Below are positions 22,801 through 50,390 of a DNA stretch of 64,000 bases, piece by piece. Position 1 is the first letter of the stretch; each line of letters starts with the position of its first letter. The translations under genes were made by a program, and so were the position numbers. Source of the DNA: Varanus komodoensis (lineage: Eukaryota; Chordata; Lepidosauria; Squamata; Varanidae). The notes beneath the pieces are model-generated. The model made no database searches and had not been told where the DNA came from. It saw nothing but the letters and a program-made list of their open reading frames with translations. Location: contig NW_025335268.1 in assembly GCF_004798865.1 (NCBI RefSeq), positions 115,851,503 to 115,915,502 of the forward strand. The letters run 5' to 3'.

Positions 22801-25800
22801 ATCAATGTGGAAAGAAATGCACTAGCTGCTTCACTGAGGTCAGAAAATCAGGCTCAGAGAAAAGGGTTAAGAGGGGAAAGTAGAGAAGACTGAGGTCACC
22901 AGGATACAAGATATCAGGAGAGTATGTAGGAACAGAGGGAAGATGGTGGCACCAGCAGCAGTGTGTGTTTGTTTGGATTTCCTGAGCTCCTTCTCTTGTG
23001 CTCTGGAGGTTCTGTTGGCCCCTTAGCAGGTTACAAAACAAAACACTATTTGGAGTTCTCTTTTATGAAGAATTGCTTTTTGAGGACAGTGTGCTTGGAC
23101 TTAATTGTGGTATAAAGGACATTCTGATGGTACTCGAGCGTCCGTCCATCCTTCTCTGAACAGTTACGGCTTCACAGCCAAACTCTGCTTAAGAGCTTTC
23201 AAGTTCAGAGGCTTGTGAGCATCAGGGTTGCAATAGATAGGACTGCGCCTTAACTGTGGATGCTGCGGTGGGAGGACTTGCAGCCATGAGGAGCATCGGG
23301 TGCTTGGAACAGGTATCAAGGCAGCAGGTTAGATACTACAGATTGCTTGCCCAGTAGTCTGCTCAGCACTGCTCTTGGTCACTACAGCTCTCATTTTTTG
23401 ACCCGGGAAAATTAAAACAGGATCTGGTAAATCTTTGATAGTGTCTAGTAGTTCTCAAGTGTCACCATCTTTCTTGGAAATGCATGCAAGATAGAGGTCT
23501 ACATCTGTTTCAAGTGAAGTATTAATATTTGTTCTTGTGTGCGCGCACTTTCAACGTATATTTCTTCCTTTAACAAATCTGGTTCCAGGTTTAGGCCCCG
23601 GCATCTTAAATATCCTCTCTGGGCTCCGAGCCCTGTCCCGACACAGCAATTACTGCCTCCGTGTGGTGCATATCAGTGACATGTTTTCACATGTTCCCTG
23701 CATGAATCTTGTCCATTCTTTTTTGAGTGCTGTTCCATTGCTTCAGACGCTTTTGGTCAGCTTTGATCTCAGATCCACAACAGAATCAAGCAAGCCTGAA
23801 GAAAGCTCGGGGTTACCATCATTGCAGGAAGAAATTCCAGGTAAAATATTTTGTTTCCAACCTAACATTATAATGTGAATATCCCTTCTTGTAAGGGTGA
23901 GGTAATTGTGTTAATCTTGTGGAGGAGTTCCCATATAAACCATACCCATGTGATTGCTTTCATGTACCTGGTGATTTCATAGTCCAAATTATTTCTTTTC
24001 TGTGCATGCCATTACTTATCCTAGAAGTAACACCATACATGAGTTGGATTAGAACTGGGCTTGTCAATAAAACAAACAAATAGGCATTCCCTTTAAACAG
24101 CTAGTTCTTGTCCCTTTTGATATAGAAAAACCAAGGCATTCTCCAATTCTGGCTTTTCACCTTGAAAAAGCAGATGGTGTGACGCCCCATAGTGGAGAGT
24201 TTTGCATACAGAAAGGCCTTCTCTTTGGTAGCCCGCAAACTATGGGATGTCCTCCCCATAATGCTCAGCTGGCACCCATGTTACTATCTTCTCAGTGCCA
24301 GCTTATGGCTGTCCTCTTTGCCAAGGCATTGACCAACTCCAAAAAGCAGGTGGAAGCAGGAGGCATTGTCAGTTGTTTTAGGAGGCCCAGCAATATGAAC
24401 TGGTCTTTATTCCTTGATGAAGTTTGGTATTAAATTTGTAATGTAATTTTGTGATTAAAAATTACTTATATTTTATATTATTTTATTTTATTAACTATTG
24501 TTCACTGCCCAGAGTATTTCAGCTATTTGGAAATATAGAAATAAAAATAATATTTAAATTAGCCAATGATGATTTGAGCAAGCTCTTCAAACTGATATCA
24601 CAAACCCTTGTTTAATCCTGGTTCAAACGATGGGTTTTAAAGTTTCCAGTTGTGAAGAGGTTTTTCTCCTCTTCTGTCCACCACCTAGAGAGCCATCTGG
24701 AACATCTTGACATCAGATTTCCCCGGGAACCTCTTCAAACAAGTCTCTTGTTGCCTGTGCTAAAAGCTTCAAGGTCTCTCCAGAGTCTGTCTCTAGACAG
24801 TGTTGCAATTTCCTGTCCCGAGGAGGTTGGGTTTCTCCTTCATGCGCTCAGAGGTATGATGGAAGCGATTTTCCTGCAGTACACCTAATCAGTGATTCTT
24901 GTACTAAAATCTTTACCATCTGGCCAGCCAGGTGTGAGACCTGTATGTACTGCAGGCAGAACTGTAAAAGACTCTTATCAACATGTTGAAATAATACAAA
25001 TAATACATTATTTCAACAATAATACATGTTGAAATAATACTGAATGGGAAAACTTGAATCAGCAGGCAGCTCCAAACACTTTATCCCCTGCAGAGGAGGG
25101 CAGGATGCTCGCCAATGGAGCAAAGCTCAGGGAACCAAGGTTCAATTTTGATGCCAGGAAGTACTTCCTGATAGTTAGGACCCCGAGGGTGTGGAATGGG
25201 CTTCCATGGGAAGTGGTTGAGGCCCCATCAGTGAGGGTGTTCAAGAATAGGCTAGACATACACATGGTGGGCATGTCGTGAGCGGAGCCGGGGGTCAGAC
25301 TAGATGGCCCGGGAGACCCCTTCTGACTTGGTCTGTTTCTATCCTTTTAGAATATAGCCCAAGTCTCAGGAAGCTAAGCTTTCATGACATCAACCTTTCC
25401 AGCCATTCAAAAGAAGTCCTCTTTCTGCTGCAGGACCATATCCTTCAAGGTATATTAAGTTCATTTGTCTGCTTGTATCCAATATGAGTACTATTTTATC
25501 AGCAACTGCTCTTGCATGCAGTCAGGAAGCATATTTCTGCTTAGGATTGTCAGTATTGTATTTCAGAGACAGATGTTCCATTTCAATCATTCACTTGCAA
25601 CATGGGGAGCTGATTTGCTTTGACCTCCATTTAGTGCTAAGGTTCTTCTTGTGCAGAGGTGGATGTTGGGCCAGAAAAGAGTCCTACTGCCTTTAAAGCA
25701 AAATGCTGCACTCTATTCAAGGAGTATTAAAAAGGGACACAAAGCTTAGAATATGAGAAAGGAGAAGGGGTGCTTCTCTCCACTATGTATTATAATTTTA

Positions 25801-28540
25801 TTTTTAAAGTCAGTTTATGTTACCATAGTGGCTGACTGTATTCTGCTTTTCTGTGAAATTAATTTTACATAGCAAACCATAAAAACAAGGAACATATTTT
25901 TCAGTTATTGGCCTCCTTTATCTTGCAATAGAAATTACATTTTCCTTTTGTCGGCTGTTTGAAAACTGCACTGCTGAGCTTCTGTCTGAAATCATCAATG
26001 TTGTGAAGAACAATTCATCACTGAAGAGCCTTAGACTCCCTGGAAATAGGCTGGGTATGTAAGGCAAATAGAACAACTATTCTGTAATACTCTCTTTTCC
26101 TTGGTGAAAAGGTCTGCATGTTATTAACACTAGCACATTTTGCCTGCCTTGTCTGCTGTCTTTCAAGCTCAGTCAGCAAAGTCAGGAATTCAAATAGCTA
26201 TTTTTGAGCTTTTGACTAAGCTTTTTTTCTACCAAAATTCATCAGTAAATACTGTTCATCGTGCAATTTGTGGGTTTCCAACTCTGCACCCTTTCTATCT
26301 TCTCACCTTTACAGTTTCAGCACAATCAGTAAGAAAAACTAGGACCATTGAACCATGATTTGCTGAGTTTTTATTTGCAGCAAGGTTTTTTTCCCCTAGT
26401 GGGAACATTCAGAGGTGTCATTACTTGCTGAAGCTTAAAGTGAAATACAGTCCATGCTTTATTAGACAATGCCTGAGTGCTGCTACTTTATTATGAATTA
26501 AACTTTTGACAGTAATACAGCTTGCTAAAGAAACCCACAAAATTTACTAGTTTTCCAAACAAATTCTAGTCAGTAGGGTGATGAAATGGTTTCTTTTCCT
26601 GCAGAGTTTCTGCTTAGCTTCTCTGCTGGATGCAAAGAAATAAAACACATTATCCCTCTTTCACCAGGCTGCTTATGTGCCTGCATGCAGCTCCTGTTCT
26701 TCTAATGCGGACCAAGCTTCAATTAAAGGTTGCTGTGATTATGAGCTGGAATAGTTCTATTTAAGATGGAATAAAGTATCTGTTTCTGAAAGTTACTTAA
26801 TAAGAGGGAAATGAAGTAGGCTCGGCTTTCCCCCTTTAAGGGCTGATTTAAAAATAGATGAAATGATGGTGAGACTGCTGGATATTAAGTCCTTAATTAT
26901 AAAATATATCTAAGCATTATCCAGAGTATGATCGTTTCCTTCCATAATAGTTCATAATCTATGACACACAAGGAAAGACGGCACAGAGTTTTGGTACCAA
27001 TTGATATAGAATGGCTAAGTGGATGAGGGATGATACAGTTCTGGGCTGGCAAGAACAAAATAGTAGTTGCTTCCAACTGAGCCAATGGAGGGCTCTTTTC
27101 TACCTCACAGTCATGTGGAAATGAGGCAGGGCCTAATTTCTGATCAAGCTACATCATCCTTACAAATCTGATTAGTGCTACAGTGGCAAGAAAAGTTAGG
27201 CCTACGGTTCTTTCAGTACATCACTTCAAAACAGGTCTTTTTCCTACTGTATCAGGAGTCCTGGTGCTCTAGAATCAGAACCAGTAAGCAAATTAATGTA
27301 TTTTCAGTGAATTTCTGCTGGTTGAGGACATGTTCTCCTTATCTGCAATTTACTCAGATCCAAAGAAAGAACAATGTGGCAGGATAAGGAGCAGATGAGT
27401 AGAGAGTAGGTGATTCACACTGATTGTTTCCTCATGTGCTGTTCTCTGCCGAATTTGACAGCACTGATTTTGTCTCAGCTTATACTTTGTTCCATTGCTG
27501 CTTTCATCTGTACTCATTCTGTTTATAATAGGCATTTAAATTGTATTCCACCCATCATTAGGAAATCACAGGCTGGTCGCACTGGCTGACATTTTTTCTG
27601 AAGATTCATCCTCTTCCATCTGTTTCCTGGATGTAAGGTACGTTACGTAGAACCCTCCTCAGTCAGTCCCATTGGAAACTAAATGGCAATAAAGTAGCTT
27701 ACTAGAAGTGATGCATAGTCATCATGCATTCAGCAACTTCTTTTAACAGAGGCAAAACAATCCTTTCCAGTGTACATTTCTGAGGCATGCCAAATTTGAG
27801 TCTATGAACTATTTATACTGAAATACCCCAATAATCCAAATGATTGTTAATCAACATTGAGACTGTTTTAGAGTCGGTTTGGGGTCTTCTGCTGTCGGAT
27901 TCAACAAACAAGGAAATAATTTCCATGATCAGTCCAGAATTATATTGATGAGTCTCATAAGCATCAGTATAGCTGTAAAAATTGAGACTGCACAGGATCA
28001 AGATTGCTTTCCATGTTATTTCTGCTTGATCACTGTCAGGTTTAGTTCTGAGTCATTTGGCAGGATGTGTTCAGAGCAACAAAGATGTGTGCCTTGAAAT
28101 TATCTTTCCTCCAGTTGCTACTTTTGTTTTCCATTGTAAAATACTGAAGACTCAATTGTTTAGTTGAAACAAAATCATTTCATAAAAGCTCCATGTAAAT
28201 GAAGTTTTTTCTAGATAAAGTTGCTATGATATGAAAGTATCACCTTATGTACACGTTCACTGATAAGCAGCAGAAGTGGACTAGTCTTATCCTATTCTCC
28301 CACAGCTCCAACTGTATCAAACCCGATGGTCTCCTAGAGTTTGCCAAGAAGCTGGAGAGCTATGTAAGCCAACGCGGAGAACACATCAAGTTTACCAAAC
28401 TCTGCCTCTATCAAAACTGGCTAGACCAAGATGCTGTAACTGCTCAAGAGGCTCTCTTACGGCTAAAAGCTATGTGCAATGTAGTCAGTGACACATGGGA
28501 CTCATCTCAGGCCTTTGCTGATTACATCAGTGTGATGTAA
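16895..28540 (+). CDS. LRRC41: LRRC41 (MUF1), leucine-rich-repeat elongin-BC/cullin adaptor, complete
   Basis: Substrate-recognition protein of an elongin BC-cullin ubiquitin ligase (family knowledge). Ten coding exons: 16895-17006, 18135-18221, 18868-18938, 19678-20869, 23589-23840, 24689-24853, 25351-25449, 25932-26054, 27562-27637 and 28306-28540. All are GT-AG with consistent phase, giving 803 aa; human is about 812 as I recall. An in-frame TAG at 16874 makes 16895 the first usable ATG. Residues 16-25 occupy the BC-box position, but the Cys is Ser. The large exon 4 (residues about 91-487) carries HLLxLSLS and IHHGAV blocks and a basic KRRK cluster near residue 360, likely a nuclear signal. 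Exons 5-10 are the leucine-rich repeats ([39 protein letters not shown]). The C-terminus is [12 protein letters not shown]. The gene converges on RAD54L. Confidence 0.97.
18418..18765. repeat. Fragments of an old short repeat ('taagcccccttgagttcattgg' type)
   Basis: Two pieces (18418-18475 and 18680-18765) read like a repeat common in squamates with words such as 'gcataatcctatgcatgg', 'aagtaagcccccttgagttcattggaactta' and 'aagtgtgtatag'. Similar pieces occur near 10010-10130, 10420-10445, 19565-19645, 46390-46445 and 56975-57055. Family not assigned. Confidence 0.4.
19000..19130. mobile_element. Palindromic MITE-like element copy
   Basis: The left half reads 'cttctccaacctggtgccctccagatt...' and the right half '...gttgaagttgagagcatctggacagcatcaggtg', approximate inverted repeats of each other. 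This is the pattern of a short non-autonomous DNA element seen at several places here (20932-20985, 21722-21862, 33725-33850, 54595-54720, 62030-62165). Decayed. Confidence 0.45.
20932..20985. mobile_element. MITE-like element, left-end fragment
   Basis: It carries 'gcagggatgggaacttgtt' followed by 'caactcccattagccccagccag', the left end and centre of the same palindromic element as at 33725. Only about 55 bp remain, just after LRRC41 exon 4. Confidence 0.45.
21722..21862. mobile_element. MITE-like palindromic element
   Basis: It starts 'caggagtagggaacctgttctcctcc', has the 'ggtcattggcccatgatggctgaggctgg' core, and ends 'ggagggctgcagatttcctcc'. The two ends are imperfect inverted repeats. 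It lies in LRRC41 intron 4. Confidence 0.5.
22455..22728 (+). mobile_element. Sauria-type tRNA-derived SINE with (AAGC)n and (AAAAT)n tail
   Basis: A well-kept copy with pol III A-box TGGTGCAGTGG (22466-22476) and B-box GGTTCTAGTCC (22510-22520) in the correct order and spacing. They are followed by the body 'ctttgggccagtcacagactctcagccc' and 'ttgttgtggggataagatgg', then 'ggcaggatataaagc', an (AAGC)n run near 22671-22694 and an (AAAAT)n run up to 22728. The layout matches my memory of the Sauria SINE of lizards and snakes, and it is the best single clue to the host group. Confidence 0.85.
24180..24560 (+). mobile_element. L2-type LINE 3' end
   Basis: The left part keeps the end of the reverse-transcriptase frame ('aaaggccttctctttggtagcccgcaaactatgggatgtcctcccc', the usual RAFS..AP..WN.LP block). 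The right part is an AT-rich tail ending 'ttcactgcccagagtatttcagctatttggaaatatagaaataaaaat'. It sits in LRRC41 intron 5 in the gene's sense direction. Confidence 0.65.
25047..25342 (+). mobile_element. CR1 LINE 3' end, abutting LRRC41 exon 7
   Basis: It aligns at high similarity (my eye estimate, roughly 85-90%) with the antisense end of the CR1 at 50396-50690: 'cctgcagaggagggcaggat', 'ctcagggaaccaaggttcaattttgatgcc', 'gtgtggaatgggcttccatg', 'gggtcagactagatggcc', 'ccttctgact', 'tctgtttctat'. It still encodes [15 protein letters not shown] and [20 protein letters not shown]. It ends about 8 bp before the 3' splice site of LRRC41 exon 7 (exon begins 25351). Confidence 0.9.
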
Positions 28541-28566
28541 TGAACACTTATGGAATAATATCTTGT

Positions 28567-28572
28567 ATTAAA
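28567..28572 (+). terminator. LRRC41 poly(A) signal ATTAAA
   Basis: ATTAAA lies 27 nt after the LRRC41 stop codon and is followed by T-rich sequence. It would give a very short 3' untranslated region. The 2.1 kb between here and the RAD54L stop then separates the two convergent transcripts, unless RAD54L uses a very distal signal. Confidence 0.6.
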
Positions 28573-30336
28573 GTTGCTTGCATTTACTAGAATTCAGCTT
28601 CTCATTTTCTTCTAGACAGTTCCTATAGGAACTCGCCTCAGACTTTTTTTTAATAGGCGTTTATTTTATATCCCACAGTAACTTGGGGGAAAACAGTAAG
28701 AGCCTCTGAACTACTGGAGATAGGAGTGGGGGTTCAGTTATTAAAAGCATGGACAGTTATTGCAGGACTACATTAATCTCCATTGGTTAGGAGTTCACAA
28801 GCTCTGCAGTTATCACTAGTAGTTCAGAACCTTTTGTATTAATAGCCAAACCCCCTGCAACCATCAAACTTATTATGGAAACTAAGGCCTGCAGCCAAAA
28901 CTAAGTACACAGAGGAAGACAGGATAACATTTGTAACATCTATCCTAAAGCTGGTTATAGAGATTTCATAAAAGTGTGATGCCGGTTTGTTCCAAAAAAA
29001 CTTGACACACCATTCTTATGCATCTTATAAGACCTTCCACTGAGTTCAGTCTACAGATTGATGGGAATTATTTGTACAGTTAAGTTGTATGTCACAGAAC
29101 AGTGATATAAACTGGCCTACCACTGTCCTCCAAATGCAGTACTATAGAGAATGGATAAAATAAGCTTATGGAAGTGAAAAGGAACAGAAATACTTTACCA
29201 CTACTAGTGATTGCCTATATGGATCGTGTGGGTTAAAAACTTCTGAAATGAAGTAAAATGTGCACTTGACCAAAAGGAAGAAAGTTTATACTGAAGGAAA
29301 GCAGTTCAAAACTTTTATATATTCAAATATAATTTGTACTAGACTTCTGCTCAGCTAGGATAAAACCCAAGATGATCAAAATTTAGAAGTGGAAAATGGA
29401 TTTTCTTCTCCTCTGTTACTTACTTGTAGAAAGTATGGATTCTATTTAAGGGGCACACCTTTGGTAGCTGGCTAATTTAAGCAGCCCAGGACAGCCTGTA
29501 TGCATATATAACACTGTCTTCCAAAAGAGGGGAACTACTGGGGGCTGCTATATCGGCTTGCCTTTTCAGATAACAGCTTTTACCCCACTGTTCTAAAAAC
29601 AATTGCTTTTTGTACATGTCTCCAGAGCAACAGTTTTTACCTTTCCAAACTAACAAATATATGCCAGAAAACCAATTCTAACATTAGCAGTGAGAACAAA
29701 TCCATTTCCTCAGGTATTGTAGCATTCCCACACAAAGCAGATTTCATAAATATAATTTTGCCTTCCTACGTTAAAGCTTTGAAGATACAATAGCTGAAAC
29801 AGCCAGATGTGTTCCTCCTTTTGGAAAACAAAACTCTTTCCATTCTAAAAAGCATCCCAACACATGTTAGAGCAAAAACACATTCACCTGTTTTTATCGT
29901 TGCCTCATCTTAGAAATAAATACAGTCATATTTCAAATAAGTACATTACTTTGTTTCCTATATCCATCCCCTACTCAAGGCAATAATCTGGTTCTAAACA
30001 GTTTAACTGTGGCTTTATTGTACAAGAAAGCAAATTTATAAGAAAGGCTTCAATTTGGGGTTATCCAATATGATTTTGATCTAAAGATTATCTCCTCACA
30101 GATTAAAATCTAGTGAAATAGCTTTAACCCTCACTAACAAACTAAGTTAGAACCAACAGGATTGCCAGAGTGGTTACATGGGATAGCAATATCTTTTCAT
30201 GCTTCTTCTCCAGTTTGCTCTTAAAGCAGCGTTGTGAACTTACTTCAAGTCTTCTCGCCTGCTCATCTTTCATGATACCAGAAGCTTACTTTCATGATAC
30301 CAGTGCTTTTTAGCACTAAGGAGAAACTAATTACCT
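28573..30336. other. Convergent intergenic stretch between LRRC41 and RAD54L
   Basis: No coding was found. The sequence is AT-rich and probably includes RAD54L 3' untranslated sequence at its right end. I saw no repeat that I can name. Confidence 0.5.
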
Positions 30337-30342
30337 TTTAAT
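30337..30342 (-). terminator. Candidate RAD54L poly(A) signal ATTAAA
   Basis: It is about 310 nt after the RAD54L stop on the minus strand. A canonical AATAAA at 30014-30019 (about 630 nt after the stop) is the other candidate. The choice needs transcript data. Confidence 0.35.
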
Positions 30343-30648
30343 TCTTTTCCCAGCAGCTGGAAGGTAAAAGTCTAAACTTCCTTTTAAAGGAAAAAAGGAG
30401 GATTTGTAAAAACCTGCTTTACCCAAGTTCCATGTTGTATGGCCCAAATCATTCTGTGACCAGATGACTGACCCAGAGTTTTTGCAAAGTTTGTCAGGAG
30501 TACATCCTGCAGAAAAGACCATCTTCTCATACAACATGGCATTGAAAAGAGCTACCCTAATATTGCCAATTAGGGTAACAGGTGTAGATGCTTGAATAAC
30601 TGTTTTTCTGAAGGAACAGACTGAAATTCAAATAGTCCAAACCAAAGA

Positions 30649-47068
<16,420 letters not shown>

Positions 47069-47760
47069 TTCCTCCCAGGGGAACTATTTTCCATCTACGC
47101 AGAGGTTGAGAGATACTGGTAACCGCGAAGACTACGGAGAACAGACATTCCAGGGTTTTCAGACGAACAGGACGGCAAGACTCTTGCACCAGGAGAGATG
47201 AGGCTTAAAACTATCGGGGACTGAATTAGAGGAAGGCGGTGGAGGAAGCTGGACCCTCTAAAGCGAAAGCAGCAGGGCTGGCTCAAGAATTGTGAACGCG
47301 AAGGATGAGAGCGAGCAGGGCAATAAGACCTGGAGAAGCCACCTAAACGCGGCTGGGAAGGCGGATCCCCTGCGGAGGACGCGGCGGCGGTTAAGGAAAG
47401 GCCGGGCGGCAAACGGAGGGGTGCGCGAGCTTGCGGAGGCCACGGACAAGCAGCAAGACAGAGGAAGCCGAGCAGGCGCTGCCTGTGCGAATTTCTTTCC
47501 TTGTGTTTCCCGCGCGGAGGTTTTCTGGCCTTTCGCCCCGCCCCTCGACTGAGACCCGCTCGATCGCGCGCCGAGCGAGGGGCGGGGCTATATCGATCAG
47601 CTCTGCGCTCCCAGCCACTACAAAACTGCGGGGAGGAGCTAACGTGGAGCGAGCCGCGGATGTGGGACTTAGAGGGTCCGTACTGGGGATTCTCCGCTTC
47701 GAATCTCCCCTTAGCCACCCACCTGCAGCCAATTTATTTTCAGCCGTTTCCTAATAATCT
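47069..47760 (-). promoter_or_regulatory. RAD54L promoter / CpG-rich 5' region
   Basis: GC- and CpG-rich sequence upstream of the RAD54L start codon. It includes two GC boxes (CCCCGCCCC near 47535 and GGGGCGGGG near 47579) and TTTCCCGCG (47506-47514), a good E2F core and a fitting motif for an S-phase repair gene. The untranslated first exon must end right at the ATG (donor GTAAGC at 47060-47065). No TATA box is obvious. Confidence 0.6.
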
Positions 47761-48430
47761 TTAAGACGGACTTTGTCAAGTAATAATAATTCCTTCCCGT
47801 TCGATCCAAAGCAATGTTTGTTATACAGTCACCTACGGATATGCTATGAACAGTTGTCCAACACATACGAAAAAGTATATACAGACAGTCGGTGATGGTG
47901 CAGAACGGTGGAACCAACCTGATGTATTAATTGACAATAGATTTAGGACAAAAGAATGGATTTCTTCACGTTAGGAATAATGAACTTGTGAATTCTCAGC
48001 AACGCACTACATTAATTGTCATTAATTCATGGAAATAGCTCTTTCAAGTAGTGATTAGCCATGAAGATAAACAACTCCTGAAAAACACATAGCTGGGAAT
48101 GACTTCCAACTTCATTTCCTGTTTGCGAGCCTCTCAGACTGTTGGAAACCGGATACTGGACTAAGGATATAATCTTATCAGTTGCACCCCTGGTGACAGG
48201 AAGTCTCCAAACTTGGAGGTATCCAATCTTCCAATGCAGAGTGGGTTTAGCCTATCTAGCAAGGGCACTTCAGAGAGCAGGATAACTTGTACCCTACTTC
48301 TCCATTCTCCTCTACTTCCTTCCCCATCCACTGGAATACCCCATTTCCTCCCATTCTGAGGATTCTCTGCATGCTGGCTTCAACAAGGCAAGGTTGGGGG
48401 TTTCTGGTTGCAGCCTGTTTATGTTGATAA

Positions 48431-48479
<49 letters not shown>

Positions 48480-50390
48480 ACATATAGATAGTTCTTCCTT
48501 CAAAATATCTGAGATGCATTGCATGGAAAGTATAGCCAATTAGTTTCTTCTGAAACCTGAAGCAGTGCAGGGTGGTAGTGCCTAAGCATCCGATGTGGGA
48601 CACATCTGAATCGTGATAGCCGTTCACTGGTTCTTCATTAATTTTGTGGAATTATATCTGAAAATGTCTGTTGAGACCACTGTTTAGACAGTTAAAGACC
48701 AGCAGCTGTTGTTTCTAAGGAGGCATGTTTTTCCCCCTCTTCCTCCTTGTTTGAATTGCTGCTCTTCCTGATAAACAAGTCTCTGTAGTGCCCAGGTAAG
48801 TAAGAAGCTGCATGCATTTCTCTGCATGTGAGAAACAGGTGTATTTACCTGAATATCTGCCACATCAAAGGAAGCACCCTGTCCATTTACAGGATATACA
48901 GCTTCAGCAGAAGCTCCTCACTGGAGGAACAGTGAATAGACCATTTACTGCAATCCCTTTTTCCTCCTGCAGGAATCTATCTGTGCTGCCACTACTCTGT
49001 TCCAGATTGTCTCCCAGTGCTCCAGAGCTGATTGCTGGGGGAAGAAGGGAACAGAAAGAATCACCTCTCATCTGGCATTAGGGATCTCTGCATGTTGTAA
49101 AGCTGCATCCAGTTTAATATCCTGCCAAATATGCTTCCCTTGATAGGCCTTGTGGTACTTTCTTTTATTAAAAATTATGTGATCATTCTTAGAGGAGTTA
49201 TTTTCTCCTTCTGTCATTAGCAAGTGCTGTTCAAGAATGATATTTAGCCTGGCATCCATGTGAAGTGGGCAGCCTGGTAGCATATTCCTGCAATACCTGG
49301 AGCTGCTAAGGTAGGGTTAATGCCAAAATAAGGTCATCATGATGCAGTGCATGCTCAAGCGGCAAAGCAGAACACCAAGGTACAGGATAATAGCCAATCA
49401 TCACAGAGTGGGTGGTACAAGGACCAGTTACTTCATTTTGGCAACTGTTAGCTACAGGCTGTCCAACAGTTTACTCTGTTTTGCCAGCCCAAGAAGGTCT
49501 GATCTTCAACATCCTTTGCTTTTTAATAACTTCAGGGGACCATAACTTCTTAGGCTTGGATGGGGCCTTGTAAGCCAGTTAGCTCAATCTCCAGTTCGAT
49601 GAAATATCATTTCATTGACTCCCTCCTGTCTCTGCCTCATGCAGCGCTGTCACCTGGTTTATCCCACCAGCTATACTCAGCCAGACAACAAGCTGTTGCC
49701 CTAGGCCTCTGATGCTTGGCAGTACCCCAGCAGCAAGACCATGCCCAAATTGCAAATGCTAAGCTCTGATCAGAGACATTCTGCTCGCTTTGTGTGCCAC
49801 ATTCCATCCTCAAAATAGTTAAAGGGAATAACAAGGGTGGTGCTGAAGGGGGAAAAGAAAGCATCAGTAGACACTTTAAAGAATAAAACTTGGTGAACCA
49901 CATTGTAGTTATACTGTTAGTTCTGACAGCATCACATTGAAATACGCTTTGTTCTTTTAGGCCCTACAATTGAAAGAGGGACAATATAGAGATCAGAAAG
50001 TGTTTAATCAGAGAATTCCAGCGAGCCAGGCTTGTTCATTTGATTTTGAATTAAAGTCTCTACCATTCCACTTTAGAACTTCTTTTTAGACTCAGCAACC
50101 AGTACTAGCCATTTCTGTTTCAGGCTTGGTGAGTACAGAGCTTTTATGTATGATGATAACTGGCTATTTTTTCTGGCATAAATAATGATTACATGAATAG
50201 TTCATGGGGAGGAGGTAATTTCTTTTCTGTGCTGTTCAGTGAAATGTGTAGAGTAGAAGAAATTGGATTAGTCTCCCCTGCTAAGCACTGCCGTGATGTC
50301 ACCAGAATACCAAGCATGTGCTCAGTAATGGGCATGGTCCTTCAGGGTGTCCACCTGAGAACTTTTATTTTTGATTACAGAAACATAGAA
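47760..50390. other. Intergenic, no gene seen
   Basis: I found no splice-consistent coding. The only distinct structure is a long (TG)n tract at 48435-48477. Confidence 0.5.
48435..48477. repeat. (TG)n microsatellite
   Basis: An uninterrupted TG run of about 43 bp, followed by 'acacatatagatag'. The histidine/threonine-rich frames across it are an artefact of the repeat. Confidence 0.97.

Noticed and set aside
47095-47764. Several overlapping long frames on both strands (up to 207 codons) upstream of RAD54L
   Set aside because: They lie in CpG-rich promoter DNA where stop codons are rare, have low-complexity Arg/Pro/Ser content, and resemble no family.
48256-48627. Frame with a run of alternating His-Thr
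   Set aside because: Created by the (TG)n microsatellite; not a protein.
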